This document shows positions 23,802-35,149 of a stretch of DNA of 64,000 bases, piece by piece. Position numbers and translations under genes: made by a program. The notes under the pieces are model-generated. The model was not told where the DNA came from, made no database searches, and was given only the letters and a program-made list of their open reading frames with translations. Source of the stretch: Isoetes taiwanensis (lineage: Eukaryota; Streptophyta; Lycopodiopsida; Isoetales; Isoetaceae); contig JAJEKV010000050.1 of the NCBI GenBank assembly GCA_021234155.1, positions 7,089,199 through 7,153,198 on the forward strand, in the 5' to 3' direction. Every line of letters starts with the position of its first letter. The stretch's first letter is position 1.

Positions 23802-25331
23802 TGTGGCAGCTTGCTACTTCCCATATACAGAGAGCAAATTCTATCACACCCATTCGGATGTAGATCTATACGATGACATACAACAGCATCCCCCATCCGG
23901 TCCCTGACCGCATGGGCCCTCCGTCTATCCCGCACTCCAGGGTACCCCTAGTGCGGGAAGGGGACACAAAGGTGTCTTGCGCGCCCTTCCCCTATGGGCT
24001 CCTATATCAGTAATAACAATACATCGAACTACCTCGAAGGGTAGCACATCCATAGATACAATAGAGATAAACACATGCCGTAAAACATGAGAGCTCCTAC
24101 CCGAGGCTCAGACTCATGGGGAGGTAGACTGACGGATAGAGCAGATCGAGTTATAACAATGGTGGGGCTGGCTATAGACAATGGCTAGGGTTGACCACTC
24201 CATCCGCCCCTCCTGTGCATACTTTGCAGATGGGCTAGATCGGGCTCTGGCATGACTATAGCCTTCCGGATACGCAATCTCATGGCATCACCCATCGAGA
24301 CTATTCCGGGTTGCATCTCCCCAGTCCGTCGAGGCAGGAAGGGTTGCATTTCCCCTTCCCTTGGTCTAGAGGTTCCACGGGCGGCTAGAGAATCGTGGCG
24401 ACACACGATTCGTCCCCGACTTAACCCCCCAAAACAAGAGCCAGGCCGTCACCTGCAGCTCTTGAGAGGCAGGGCGACACCATTGCCCCCAAAGAGGTGT
24501 CCACTCATGCCCGCCCACTCAAGTGACCGGCCATAAGCCTAGCCCACTATGGGGTCCCCAAGGCCGCTCAGCCAGGGACCCTCCCTCCGTCTCGTCTCTA
24601 GCCCCGTTATGTAGTGCTGACTCACATCATAGCCCCCCTGTGAGTCCCTGTGGGTTCCTATGCACAGGTCACATAATAATAGGAACTAGGGTCTAAACTA
24701 AGAGCATCACTAAGTAAAGGCTACTAGGTCTCTACCCCCCTTCCCAATACAAGAGGAGCAAACATGATCAACCAACATCACATATAATGTAACATCATAA
24801 TAATGAGAATAATATCTAAACCTAATCATATGTATCCAACTTATAGTTAGGGTTCATTGATTAGGGTTCAAGATCTAAACTGAGGGCTCTAGAATGGCTC
24901 TACTAGAGATATGAGATGCTAACTCATTTGGAATCCTAACTTCCAGATGATCTACCAAGAACTCTATGCCAAAATACCTGCTCCCGAAGAACTCCCTCCT
25001 ACTCCCGGCGTCTCCATGGTCTTCGAGGTGTTCGAGGTAGCTCCCACTCCTACTGATGCGCTCATGCTCCGGGGGCTGCTATGGTATGCTGTGCCACAGC
25101 AGACGGTTCTCGAAACGGAGTTTCGAGCGCGAAGAAGGTTCCCAGACTGTTGGAGCCAGAAAAGAGGCCTAGGGTTAGGGTTTATGCTCTAATGGGGTAG
25201 GGCCATGTGGCGGGTGTCCAGTAGGTTAAGGCCACGTGGAAAATGGTCTTAACTAAGGTTGGCATAGACTTGTATAGTGATGGACCTGGAAATATATGTA
25301 TTTATGGCGTATATTTCCCTGGAACGTCACA
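23802..25331 (-). repeat. 3' LTR of minus-strand chromovirus (LTR family A, subfamily A2)
   Basis: On the minus strand the LTR begins TGTGACGTTCCAGGG at 25331, directly after a polypurine tract, and ends near 23802 with a terminal CACA. The second half matches A1 and A3 LTRs (for example the plus-strand block CACTCCATCCGCCCCTCCTG near 24197, found also near 47691 and 32559). The first half differs from A1, so this LTR and the A1 LTR at 32141-33783 are not sister copies. The left boundary is inferred by alignment with A3 and is the less certain end. Confidence 0.65.
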
Positions 25332-25803
25332 TTCTCCCCCCCTTAGGATAATGTTGTCCTCAGCATTACGCTAAGGTGACGAACCTGCAACAGCCCTGCA
25401 AAACTCACAACAAGAATATAGGAACTTAACTCTATTGAAAAGATCAACTTTTCGTTAATTACTTATTATGTAATTATAAGGCTATATTTATAAGTTATAC
25501 AAAATTATATAGCTATAACGACTATTATTATAAAAGTATACACATATAATATTATTACAACAAATTTTGGAGTTCATAGTTAAGTCTTAAATCTATGACT
25601 CCTGTCTTCTCGTAACGTGCTCCCTCCTCCATGCTTCCCTTCATTGGCCTGGACAACTGGACAAGTAGCACATTACGTTGGGGTCTCTCGTTTCGCTTAT
25701 GCTTATTTATGATTGGGGGCGCCTATGATTTTGAGATGTCAAATACGAGCTTGCCTAAGATTTTGATAATATATCGAACCTCTATACAGCTTCGCTTAAG
25801 GTT

Positions 25804-27990
25804 TTAGAATATGAAGTGCCTTTTCAACAGGCTCACATGAAGGACCTTATGATGTGCAGGCAAGTCGAGCTTGTAGGTCTGGCTCCCTACTCGCTCCAAA
25901 ATCTTGAAGGGTCCTGCCCACCTAGGAGCAAGCTTCTTACAATTGCCGATGCGAAGCTTTACTTGCTTGACCTTTACTTTAGCCAAACTTTATCTCCCAC
26001 AACAAAACAAACTCTCGAGGAGTTTTATGTCTATCTGCTAGACTCTTCTGATGTGCCCATGCTGTCTGAAGATATTCTCACACTTCTACCACAAGCTAAT
26101 GCATATCTACCGTCGTTGTTGAGAAACTTCCACCTTGGGCACTAGATTATACCACATAACCGGGGTCAAGCATTGATAATCAGAATCGATCATGGAGGAG
26201 ACACCTTCGATGACTCTTGCTTATTATTGTACGTAACTTCGACCAGGTGGATGTAATCGACCCATTTGGATTATGTGTTCCAATCATAGTTTCTCCAATG
26301 TGTTCTCCAAAATTGTGTTGGTGCAGTCCATTTGCCCATTTGACTGCGAATGGAAAACAAAACTCATCCACAAATTGGCGGAGATCGTGTTGAATAAGTC
26401 TTGCTAAAAAAATGCAAAAGAACTTTGGATCTCTATTGGTGATGATCGACCCAGGCATTCCATGCAACCTAAAAAAAAAAATCTCTTATGTAAACAACAA
26501 GGCTAGATCCAAAGCTGTGCCTGTGGTGCGGCATGGCAAGAATGTGCCCTTTTTTTGATAACTTATCCACCACAACCCTCAAGGCGACAAAGCTTCTTGT
26601 TGCCCTTGGAAGGCCCGCTATAAAATCCATGATGATAACTTCCCACTTGGCGTTCGGCACTGTCCAAGGTTCCAAGACTCCCGAGGTTTGAAGTTGTTCT
26701 GCCTTTGTCTGCTGATACAACTGACATTCTTGGATATACCTGACTATATGCCTCTTCATGCCCAGCCAGAAGTAGCTACTTCTAATCTTGAAGTAAGCTT
26801 TTATTGATTCTGCATGGCTCGGAAGTAGGGCTATTATGTGTGTCATGGAAGATTTTCCTTACTCCTGATGCTTTAAGTACGCATAGTTGTTCCTTGATAT
26901 TAAAGATGCCTTCTTTTTTAAAATGTTTGAAGGTTTCTCTTTCTTAATCCATCCTTGCGCTCTTGCAAAGACTAGCCCATATGTGCTTGAACTCTATGCT
27001 AGAGGAGATGTCTTCTTCTATCTTCTTGCCGAATTTGCTTGCCGAAGTGGAGATGGCATTGCAAATTGATGCTTCAAAGGCTTGCCAATAAGTGGCGACG
27101 TTTTAGCTTCTCCACGGCTTTCCTCAAATGGGCTGCATTCTCTTTCGTTGATTTGCTGTAGATCACGATGTCGTCGAAGAAAATTGATGACGAACTCATC
27201 TACGAAATCTTCGAAGATGTCATTCCTCAAGTGCATAAAAGTTGGTGGAGCATTCGATAGACTCAAGGGCATTACTGTGAACTCATAGTGCCCATACCGT
27301 GTTCTGAAGGAGTCTTATAAATACCCCCAAATTGGTTTTGTAGAAGAATCTTGCTCCTTAGGTCTGATTCATTATGTCGCTTATATTGAGCTACGAATGG
27401 TTGACATACATCTTTAGACTTCCATCCTGGCCGAAAAGATCCCTAAGTCGAGCAACTCCACTGCTTCTTGAGCTCTACTAGCTCAAAAGTCCTCATTCTA
27501 TAAAGAGCTTTGCTGGTCGACTCTGCATTTGGTGCAAGAGTGATTTTCGACTCTACACCTCTATAGGGCAAAAGCTCTCAATTTCCATCCAGAGGTATAT
27601 CATGGGACTTCTTGATTAACTTAGAAAATTGGCTGAGGCAATTGTTCCGAAGTAGCATCTTTCTTCTTACTCTTGTGGTTGGGGTCCATGACTTGTAGCT
27701 TAAGTATGTACGACCTCATTCCTCGTGATGCACTTAGTAATTGCTTCACCGAGATGCGTTGCACGACTGAAATTACTTCCTTACTTTAATTATAAGATAC
27801 TTGCCCTTTGGTGCCGGGATAAACATCTCTTGCTTATGATAATCAATTATTGCCTTAGCCGACTTTAATATTCCATGCCTATTATGAGGTCATACTTGCC
27901 AATGTACCTGATTTGGTGCCGATGCTCTACTTTGCTCCGCTTAAGGTTGATATCGAACTTGACTCTTGTTCCTTTGGTGCTGCTAATTAC
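25804..27990 (-). pseudogene. Chromovirus pol remnant in tandem unit 1 (protease, RT, integrase)
   Basis: Read on minus: protease block IGKYDLIIGMEY near 27890; RT block [20 protein letters not shown] near 27250; integrase blocks WEVIIMDFIAGLPRATRS near 26640 (first Asp), MHGMPGSIITNRDPKFF near 26460 (second Asp, with SDRD changed to TNRD), and [20 protein letters not shown] near 25950 (GPF/Y module), with [13 protein letters not shown] near 25830. RNase H and most of RT are absent; about 2.2 kb stand for a pol region usually over 3 kb. Many frameshifts; no chromodomain is left. Confidence 0.75.
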
Positions 27991-28115
27991 TCGGTCTTGC
28001 CATAATTACTGGCCTAGATTTAGACTTAAGAGTCTTGCTCTTAAAGATGTCTGCCATCTAGGTGGTGCAAGGTTACAGGTTAAAGAATTACTTACATAAA
28101 TTCTATGGCCCTAAG

Positions 28116-28704
28116 TGTTTGGGGTCTGGGTTCGGGAACTCCTGGAAGACAGCCCTCTGTGAGGACCTGTGGATCTAACAGGAGAATCCGGGGGACTATG
28201 TCACGCGGGATTTGCAAGAAGAGAACAAGAAGAAGAAAACAGAACAAAGAGAACAATGAGAGGAAAATGATAAGCTTCCTTGATATGAATGATGAATATA
28301 CATGAGCTCTACGAATCGAGAGAAGACCAAAAGAGACAAGACTCAAAACTCATCTAGCCTTCATGTGCTAGCTCTACTCATATATATAGTACAATGGCCT
28401 TTGGCCCAATATAGACACTGGCCGATCTCCGTGCCGGACTCACGGAAGGAGGCCTGATTCTGCAGGAATCTTTGGCGGTGCCTCTGAAAAGCTTGAAATC
28501 ACGCCCGACGCCGGACACTCCGCGGTGACGGGCCATCACTTGTCCGGCCGGCCTCTTGGTAGCGGAGACCAGGGCTTTGGCTTGCGTGGTGCTTGCTTGG
28601 TCTTCTGGCCCGGGCCTTTGGCCTTGTGGCGACCCAGGCACACTTTGGATCCTTGTTCTTGACCGGTCCGGTCATTATGCATGAATAGTCCTGTACCGTG
28701 GAGG
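28116..28704 (-). repeat. Truncated family-B LTR in tandem unit 1
   Basis: In inverse orientation it matches the LTRs of the element at 48405-59460: the end TGTTTGGGGTCTGGGTTCGG at 28116, the CACGCGGGATTTGCAAG block, the ACATGAGCTC block, the TATATATAGTACAATGGCC block and GCATGAATAGTCCTGTACC near 28678. The first about 15 bases of the LTR (TGTTAGTCC...) are replaced by CTTATTTATG. No element interior accompanies it, and no target duplication is seen because that end is lost. Confidence 0.85.
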
Positions 28705-31686
28705 CTTATTTATGATTAGGGCCTATGATTTTGAGATGTCAAATACGAGCTTGCCTAAGATTTTGATAATATATCGAACCTCTATCTGACTTAAGCTTAA
28801 GGTTTTAGAATATGAAGTGCCTTTTCAACGGGCTCACATGAAGGACCTTATGATGTGCGCAAGTCGAGCTTGTAGGTCCGGCTCCCTACTCGCTCCAAAA
28901 TCTTGAAGGTCCCGCCACCTAGGAGCAAGCTTCTTACAATTGCCGATCATGAAGCTTTACTTGCTTGACCTTTACTTTAGCCAAACTTTATCTCCCACAA
29001 CAAAACAAACTCGCGAGGAGTTTTATGTCTATCTGCTAGACTCTTCTGATGTGCCCATGCTGTTTGAAGATATTCTCACACTTCTACCACAAGCTACTGC
29101 ATATCTACCGTCGTTGTTGAGAAACTTCCACCTTGGGCACTAGATTATACCACATAACTGGGGTCAAGCATTGATAACTGTAACTGATCATGGAGGAGAC
29201 ACCTTCGATGACTCTTGCTTCGTATTATTGTACGTAACTCGACCAGGTGGATGTAATCGACCCATTTGGATTGCTTGTTCCAATCATAGTTTCTCCACGT
29301 GTTCTCCAAAATTGTGTTGGTGCAGTCCATTTGCCCATTTGACTGCGAATGGAAAACAAAACTCATCCACAAATTGGCGGAGATCGTGTTGAAGAAGTCT
29401 TGCTAAAAAAATGCAAAAGAACTTTGGATCTCTATTGGTGATGATCGACCCGGGCATTCCGTGCAACCTGAAAAAAAAAATCTCTTATGTAAACAACAAG
29501 GCTAGATCCAAAGCTGTGTCTGTGGTGCGGCATGGCAATAATGTGCCCTTTTTTTGATAACTTATCCACCACAACCCTCAAGGCGACAAAGCTTCTTGTT
29601 GCCCTTGGAAGGCCCGCTATAAAATCCATGCTGATAACTTCCCACTTGGCGTTCGGCACTGCCCAAGGTTCCAAGACTCCCGAGGTTTGAAGTTGTTCTG
29701 CCTTTGTCTGCTGATACAACTGACATTCTTGGATATACCTGACTATATGCCTCTTCATGCCCCGAGTAGCTACTTCTAATCTTGAAGTAAGCTTTTATTG
29801 ATTCCTCGCATGGTCTCCAAGTAGGGCTATTATGTGTGTCATGGAAGATTTTCCTTACTCCCGATGCTTTAAGGCACGCATAGTTGTTCCTTGATATTAA
29901 AGATGCCTTCTTTTTTAAAATGTTTGAAGGTTTCTCTTTCTTAATCCATCCTTGCGCTCTTGCAAAGACTAGCCCATATGTGCTTGAACTCTATGCTAGA
30001 GGAGATGTCTTCTTCTATCTTCTTGCGAATTTGCTTGCCGAGTGGAGATGGCATTGCAAATTGATGCTTCAAAGGCTTGCCAATAAGTGGCGGCGTTTTA
30101 GCTTCTCCACGACTTTCCTCAAATGGGCTGCATTCTCTTAGTTGATTTGTTTGTAGATCACGCGATGTCGTCGAAGAAAATTGATGATTTAACTCATCTA
30201 CGGAATCTTGAAGATGTCATTCCTCAAGTGCATAAAAGTTGGTGGAGCATTCGATAGACTCAAGGGCATTCTTGGAACTCATAGTGCCCATACCATGTTC
30301 TCAAGGAGTCTTATAAATATCCCCCAAATTGGTTTTGTAGAAGAATCTTGCTCCTTAGGTCTGATTCATTATGTCGTTTATGTATTGAGCTACGAATGGT
30401 TGACATACATCTTTAGACTTCCATCCCGCCGAAAAGATCCCTAAGTCGAGAGCAACTCCACCTTCTTGAGCTCTACTAGCTCAAAAGTCCTCATTCTATA
30501 AAGAGCTTTTTTTGGTCGACTCTGCATTTGGTGCAAGAGTGATTTTCGACTCTACACCTCTATAGGGCAAAAGCTCTCAATTTCCATCCGTAGGTATATC
30601 ATGGGACTTCTTGATTAACTTAGAAAATTGGTGAGGGCAATTAGCATCTTTCTTCTTACTCTTGTGGTTGGGGTCCATGACTTGTAGCTTAAGTATGTAT
30701 CGACCTCATTCCTCGTGATGCACTTAGTAATTGCTTCACCGAGATCGTTGTACGCAATCGAAATTACTTCCTTACTTTAATTATAAGATACTTGCCCTTT
30801 GGTGCCGGATAAACATCTCTTGCTTATGATAATCAATTATTGCCTTAAATTTACTTTTAATATTCCATGCCTATTATGAGGTCATACTTGCCAATGTACC
30901 TGATTTGGTGCCGATGCTCTACTTTGCTCAACAAGGTTGATATCGAACTTGACTCTTGTTCCTTTGGTGCTTGCTAATTACTCGGTCTTGCCATAATTAC
31001 TGGCCTAGATTTAGACTTAAGAGTCTTGCTCTTAAAGATGTCTGCCATCTAGGTGGTGCAAGGTTACAGGTTAAAGAATTACTTACATAAATTCTATGGC
31101 CCTAAGTGTTTGGGGTCCAGGTTCGGGAACTCTGGAAGATGACCCTCTGTGAGGACTCCTGTGGGATCTAACAGGAGAATCCGGGGACTATGTCACGCGG
31201 GATTTCCAAGAAGAGAACAAGAAGAAGAAAACAGAACAAAGAGAACAATGAGAGGAAAATGATAAGCTTCCTTGATATGAATGATGAATATACATGAGCT
31301 CTAATCGAGAGAAGACCTCGAAAAGAGACAAGACTCAAAACTCATCTAGCCTTCATGTGCTAGCTCTACTCATATATATAGTACAATGGCCTTTGGCCCA
31401 ATATAGACACTCGATCGATCTGGGGTGCCGAGCTCACGGAAGGAGGCCTGATTCTGAGGAATCTTTGGGTGCCTCTTGAAAAGCTTGAAATCACGCCGTG
31501 ACCAGCGACGCGGGGCGTGACCCATCACTTGTCCGAAGGCCTCTTGGTAGCAGACCCAGGGCTTTGATCAAGCGTGGTCTGCTGCTTGGTCTTCATTGGG
31601 CCTTTGACGACCGACCCGCGGCACACCTGTGGATCCTTGTTCTTGACCTCCGTCCGGTATGCATGAATAGTCCCTGTACCGGGAGG
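28705..31686 (-). repeat. Tandem unit 2 (about 3.0 kb)
   Basis: A full second copy of unit 1, including the chromovirus remnant (to about 31106) and the family-B LTR (31107-31687). The family-B LTR has the same truncated end and the same junction as in unit 1, so the duplication happened after that LTR was inserted and truncated. Confidence 0.85.
28900..31000 (-). pseudogene. Chromovirus pol remnant in tandem unit 2
   Basis: The content is that of unit 1: protease block near 30880, RT fragment near 30230, integrase WEVISMDFIAGLPRATRS near 29640, MHGMPGSIITNRDPKFF near 29460 and the integrase C-terminal region near 28940. Independent small indels relative to unit 1 (for example near 29765, where a short segment is missing) show that both copies have drifted since duplication. 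Confidence 0.75.
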
Positions 31687-31687
31687 C
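31107..31687 (-). repeat. Truncated family-B LTR in tandem unit 2
   Basis: Same extent and same truncated junction as the copy at 28116-28704; it starts TGTTTGGGGTCC and ends at GGGAGGC before CTTATTTATG. It has several private indels, so it is not a recent copy. Confidence 0.85.
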
Positions 31688-32026
31688 TTATTTATGATTG
31701 GGGGCTTCTATGATTTTGAGATGTCAAATAATGAGCTTGCCTAAGATTTTGATAATATATCGAACCTCTATACGGCTTAAGCTTTAAGGTTTTAGAATAT
31801 GAAGTGCCTTTTCAACAGGCTCACATGAAGGACCTTATGATGTGCGAGGCAAGTCGAGCTTGTAGGTCCGGCTCCCTACCGCCTCCAAAATCTTGAAGGG
31901 TCCTGCCCACCTAGGAGCAAGCTTCTTACAATTGCCGATCATGAAGCTTTACTTGCTTGACCTTTACTTTAGCCAAACTTTATCTCCCACAACAAAACAA
32001 ACTCTCGAGGAGTTTTATGTCTATCT
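31687..32026 (-). repeat. Tandem unit 3, partial (340 bp)
   Basis: It repeats the first 340 bases of units 1 and 2, up to TTTTATGTCTATCT, and then switches abruptly to a run of A and unique sequence leading to the primer-binding site and 5' LTR. It contains the integrase C-terminal end only. Confidence 0.85.
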
Positions 32027-32127
32027 TGAGAAAAAAAAATTTTCCCACTTTTCGAGGTTTAAGGATCCTATCAAGTTAGTACTACCGGGAACATGGCGAT
32101 GCTTTGCTCTTGGTCTCCAAGAACATT

Positions 32128-32138
32128 GCTCGATACCA
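32128..32138 (-). promoter_or_regulatory. Primer-binding site (tRNA-iMet-like) of chromovirus E2
   Basis: On minus, TGGTATCGAGC begins two bases after the LTR end. It fits the 3' end of initiator methionine tRNA (TGGTATCAGAGC) with one base missing. Its presence shows that the adjoining LTR (32141-33783) is a 5' LTR rather than a solo LTR. Confidence 0.65.
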
Positions 32139-32140
32139 AC

Positions 32141-33783
32141 CGTGGACGTCCCCTACTCGTGATACTCTGCACACCCAATCGTATACAAACAGAGTTCTTC
32201 CCCGCACCCGGCGCCATGCCGATCTGTGGCCCTCCACATGACACCGCAACCGAAGCCGGGTTCCATTGGGGAAGAGTGAAGGGGTCATTTACCCCCGTCT
32301 CCTCGGGGGCCTACCTAGTCAATGGGCGTAAACATACACGCCAAGATACAAAGCATCACATACCCACCCGTAGGGTGGTACATCATCACATCTGCATAGA
32401 CAATGATCAAAGACAATGCATATAGGGAATCCTACCCAAGGCTCGCATACATGTGGATGGACTGACAAGCTTGGGTCCCTGCAGTTCATTGCGCATGCAA
32501 TTCATGACAATGGATTTGGGTGGCATAAGAACATGGCAATGGGTAGTCCACTCCATCCGCCCCTCCCCAGCACACTTTGCGAGTAGGTTGAAAAGTGTTG
32601 GGACTTGATCAGAGTTCACGGATGCATAGCCGAAAGGGCTATTCCCGGGTTACATCTCCCAGGTCCATGGGGCAGGCAGGATCACTCCCTCCGTAGATCT
32701 ATATGTTCGACTCAAGGAGATTAGAGAGCCAACGCTCTTATTCGACCGAACCCAATGGAAAGTGAACCCCACTTCACGGGTGTCGAGCCCATGCCTTGCC
32801 CAAGACTCGGCAAGCAATTAGACCTAGTCACAAGTGATCCCCTTTGAGGCCTTTACACACCGGAGGGATCGCTCAAGAGTCGACACGAACCTCCTTCTTA
32901 GCCGGGCCGGTCCCTTCACCCACAACCCGGTGTGGTTCTTGTACACAAGCCAAATCTATATGGTGCTAGAGAGGCTAATCTAGGAGCATCCACTACCAAG
33001 CTTTGGGTCTCTACCCCCTTCCCAATACAAGGAGTTCATAGAGATACATCCTCCACATACATCATAAGTTAGGTTCTTTAGTTAGAGTCCTATACCTACC
33101 TAGAGATCTAGAAGGCTGCTATGGGCAATTTAATAGGCTAAACCTCACCGATTTTATGACTAAAAGAGGGTTTAAGCTATTAAATTGCCTAAATACCCCG
33201 ATCCTTGAGGGACTCCTCGACCCGAGCTCGACCATCCATCCCACAAACGCTTCGAATCAAGGGAAACTAAGGGTACAGTTCTCTCTGGCAGAAGTCACGG
33301 GGAGGCGGTTTTGGCTCTTGAGGCGCCCAAAACAGAGTTCTAAAGCCCTAGAAACGAAATTGGGCAAGTTAGGGTTTCCCCTCCTAAATAGACATGGGGT
33401 TGGTTAGGGTTTCCAATTATCCCCTTTTTGGCATGTGGGATAATTGGGAATGGGCCCACTTGCCATTAATGGCTAGGTGGCAAAATGTGCCCACATGGAA
33501 ATGTGTGCACATTAATGAATGTGCACATTGGAGAATGTGCACATTAATTGCACCTATGGGTATGGCCCACTTGGGCATAAGGTGTCCATATGGAAATGTG
33601 CCCACATTAATGTGTATATTGGTAAATGTGCACATTAATGCCAATGCACATTTCTAGCAAGTTGCCCCCTAGGGCTACCCACTTGGCTATCGTCGGCTGC
33701 ACGCTACGGATGGCGGTAATGCGATGATTTGGGCAAAGACAGATACATCCCGGGACCGTGATAATCGCGGCCGAAACGCCACA
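32141..33783 (-). repeat. 5' LTR of chromovirus E2 (LTR family A, subfamily A1)
   Basis: On minus the LTR begins TGTGGCGTTTCGGCCGCG at 33783 and runs to about 32141, where the primer site follows. It is an inverted copy of the LTR at 7165-8798 along its whole length, including the palindromic U3 cluster (about 33480-33655). The terminal T of the CACA end seems changed (CACG). Distance and orientation make an inverted pair with E1's LTR, about 25 kb apart, with RanGAP copy 1 and the TIR transposon between them. Confidence 0.75.
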
Positions 33784-35149
33784 AACATGATTGGCTTGGG
33801 CACAAAGCCTCTTCCTAACCTTGAATTTGAAGCCGTTGCCATCAGTTTAAGCTTTATAGAACTTGAGGGATTGTGTATGAAAGGGCCAGATTGTGGTTTT
33901 TTTCACCGGTTTGATAAGTCTCAGATGGTGTTATGTCGTTTTTTGCTAGGTTTGGCAAATGCGAAGAAGCTGACTGCCTCTGAATCACCCAAATTGATTT
34001 ATCAAAGCCCTTGCTTGTGTTGCATTATTATCGATCTTTCTAGATTTCTGCACAAAATAATTTTGAGTTATTTTTTGTACCATTTTTTACCACAAATGTT
34101 CAAATTGTGAGAGCTGTGTTTCTTGGGTCTTCGGGGCAGCATCAAATGCAAATAACATTTCCTTTACGTAGAGCTGGTGATAGACAGAAAGCACCATGGC
34201 GGCAATAGCTCACCATAGCACGGTTATTCTTTCGCTCAGCAGGACTATTGAGGTTTTTGCTTACTTAGTCTGATTGTTATTCTCTCGATTTGGATATGGT
34301 AGATGGAGGATTCATGGAAGCCGATGGCAGAAACTAACTCTTAGAAGCTTCTTCTTTATAAAAAAGATGAATTATGTTGTGGCCATTTGTTTTTTGTGCT
34401 CTAAAAATGCCTCCTTTTGATTCATGTTGTAATCAGACTGTTCCCGAGAAGCCTTCGCTGAAGCAATCTATATGCATGTATGTTTTGGTCCCAAAACATA
34501 GATTTGTGCATTTTCGGATTGCTTCTGTTCCTCTATAAAACTTGCTCCTCAGATGTTTGAAGCTCTCTGTGACAAAAATCCGATCAGAGCTCTTCAAGGA
34601 GTTCTCTCATTTCTATGCAAACAGAACATGTATTTCCATTCTTTGCTCTACTAGACTTGTCCTTATGCTTCTGCAATGCTTGTTCCATGACGAGCACCAA
34701 AGATTTCTTCAGCTCAATCCTCATAAAGTCATGATGTCAAGTATTCTATTGTTTTGAAGTAGCAATTTTGATTGATTGTGAAAACATGATTTTGAAGCAT
34801 GATTTAAGCCACTTCACCCTCCGGCCATGGCGGGCACCCTCCGTGCGCAACACCTTGTTTTTTTTTGGTCCTTGTTTCATTTAAACCTCTTTTCAACGCT
34901 GCCATGTCCTTTTTGTCCTGTTATTCCATTTACTTCCCCAACGTGCACTTAGATCTTTTCGTATTCTTGGTCACCCAGTGTTCAGCTTCCTTCTTTTCCT
35001 ATGGTTTGTTAGTTTCTTTTACACCATTTGTTCTGTTATCTATATGCTCGGTTCCTCTATTCACGATCCCATTCCCTATCCTTCATTGATTTTTTCTCCT
35101 TAGATTCTTCCTGATCAGTTTATATGGTTCGATATTACATTATCTGAGC
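33784..35149. other. Intergenic DNA, no gene seen
   Basis: One plus-strand open stretch (33724-34110) starts inside the LTR and matches nothing I know. The remainder is AT-rich with short chance ORFs. I see no repeats here. Confidence 0.5.

Larger units (their letters stand above)
25702..28704 (-). repeat. Tandem unit 1 (about 3.0 kb)
   Basis: It starts at CTTATTTATGATTGGGGGCG, runs through integrase, RT and protease remnants of a chromovirus on minus, and ends with a family-B LTR (28116-28704). Unit 2 begins immediately with the same CTTATTTATGATT sequence. The two units align along their whole length with scattered small indels and base changes. Confidence 0.85.
25332..32140 (-). mobile_element. 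Internal region of minus-strand chromovirus E2, tandemly duplicated
   Basis: Between the A2 3' LTR (25331) and the A1 5' LTR (32141) lie, read on minus: a tRNA-iMet-like primer site, about 110 bases of leader, then two complete and one partial copy of a 3.0-kb unit made of protease/RT/integrase remnants and a family-B LTR, then the 3' untranslated region and polypurine tract (25332-25344). Gag and RNase H are missing. The strand, the domain order and the shared protease and integrase blocks link it to element E1. Confidence 0.75.

Noticed and set aside
28116-31687. The two minus-strand family-B LTRs as the ends of one complete family-B element.
   Set aside because: The sequence between them is chromovirus pol, identical in order to the unit before it, and both LTRs share the same truncated end. 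They are copies made by tandem duplication, not an LTR pair.
7165-33783. The inverted A1 LTRs (7165-8798 and 32141-33783) as the two ends of a giant 26-kb inverted-repeat element.
   Set aside because: Each LTR has its own element context: a polypurine tract before the first and a primer-binding site after the second. They are parts of two separate chromoviruses in opposite orientation.
33724-34110. A 128-codon plus-strand ORF as a host gene.
   Set aside because: It begins inside the 5' LTR of E2, has no recognisable domain and low-complexity hydrophobic C-terminal composition.
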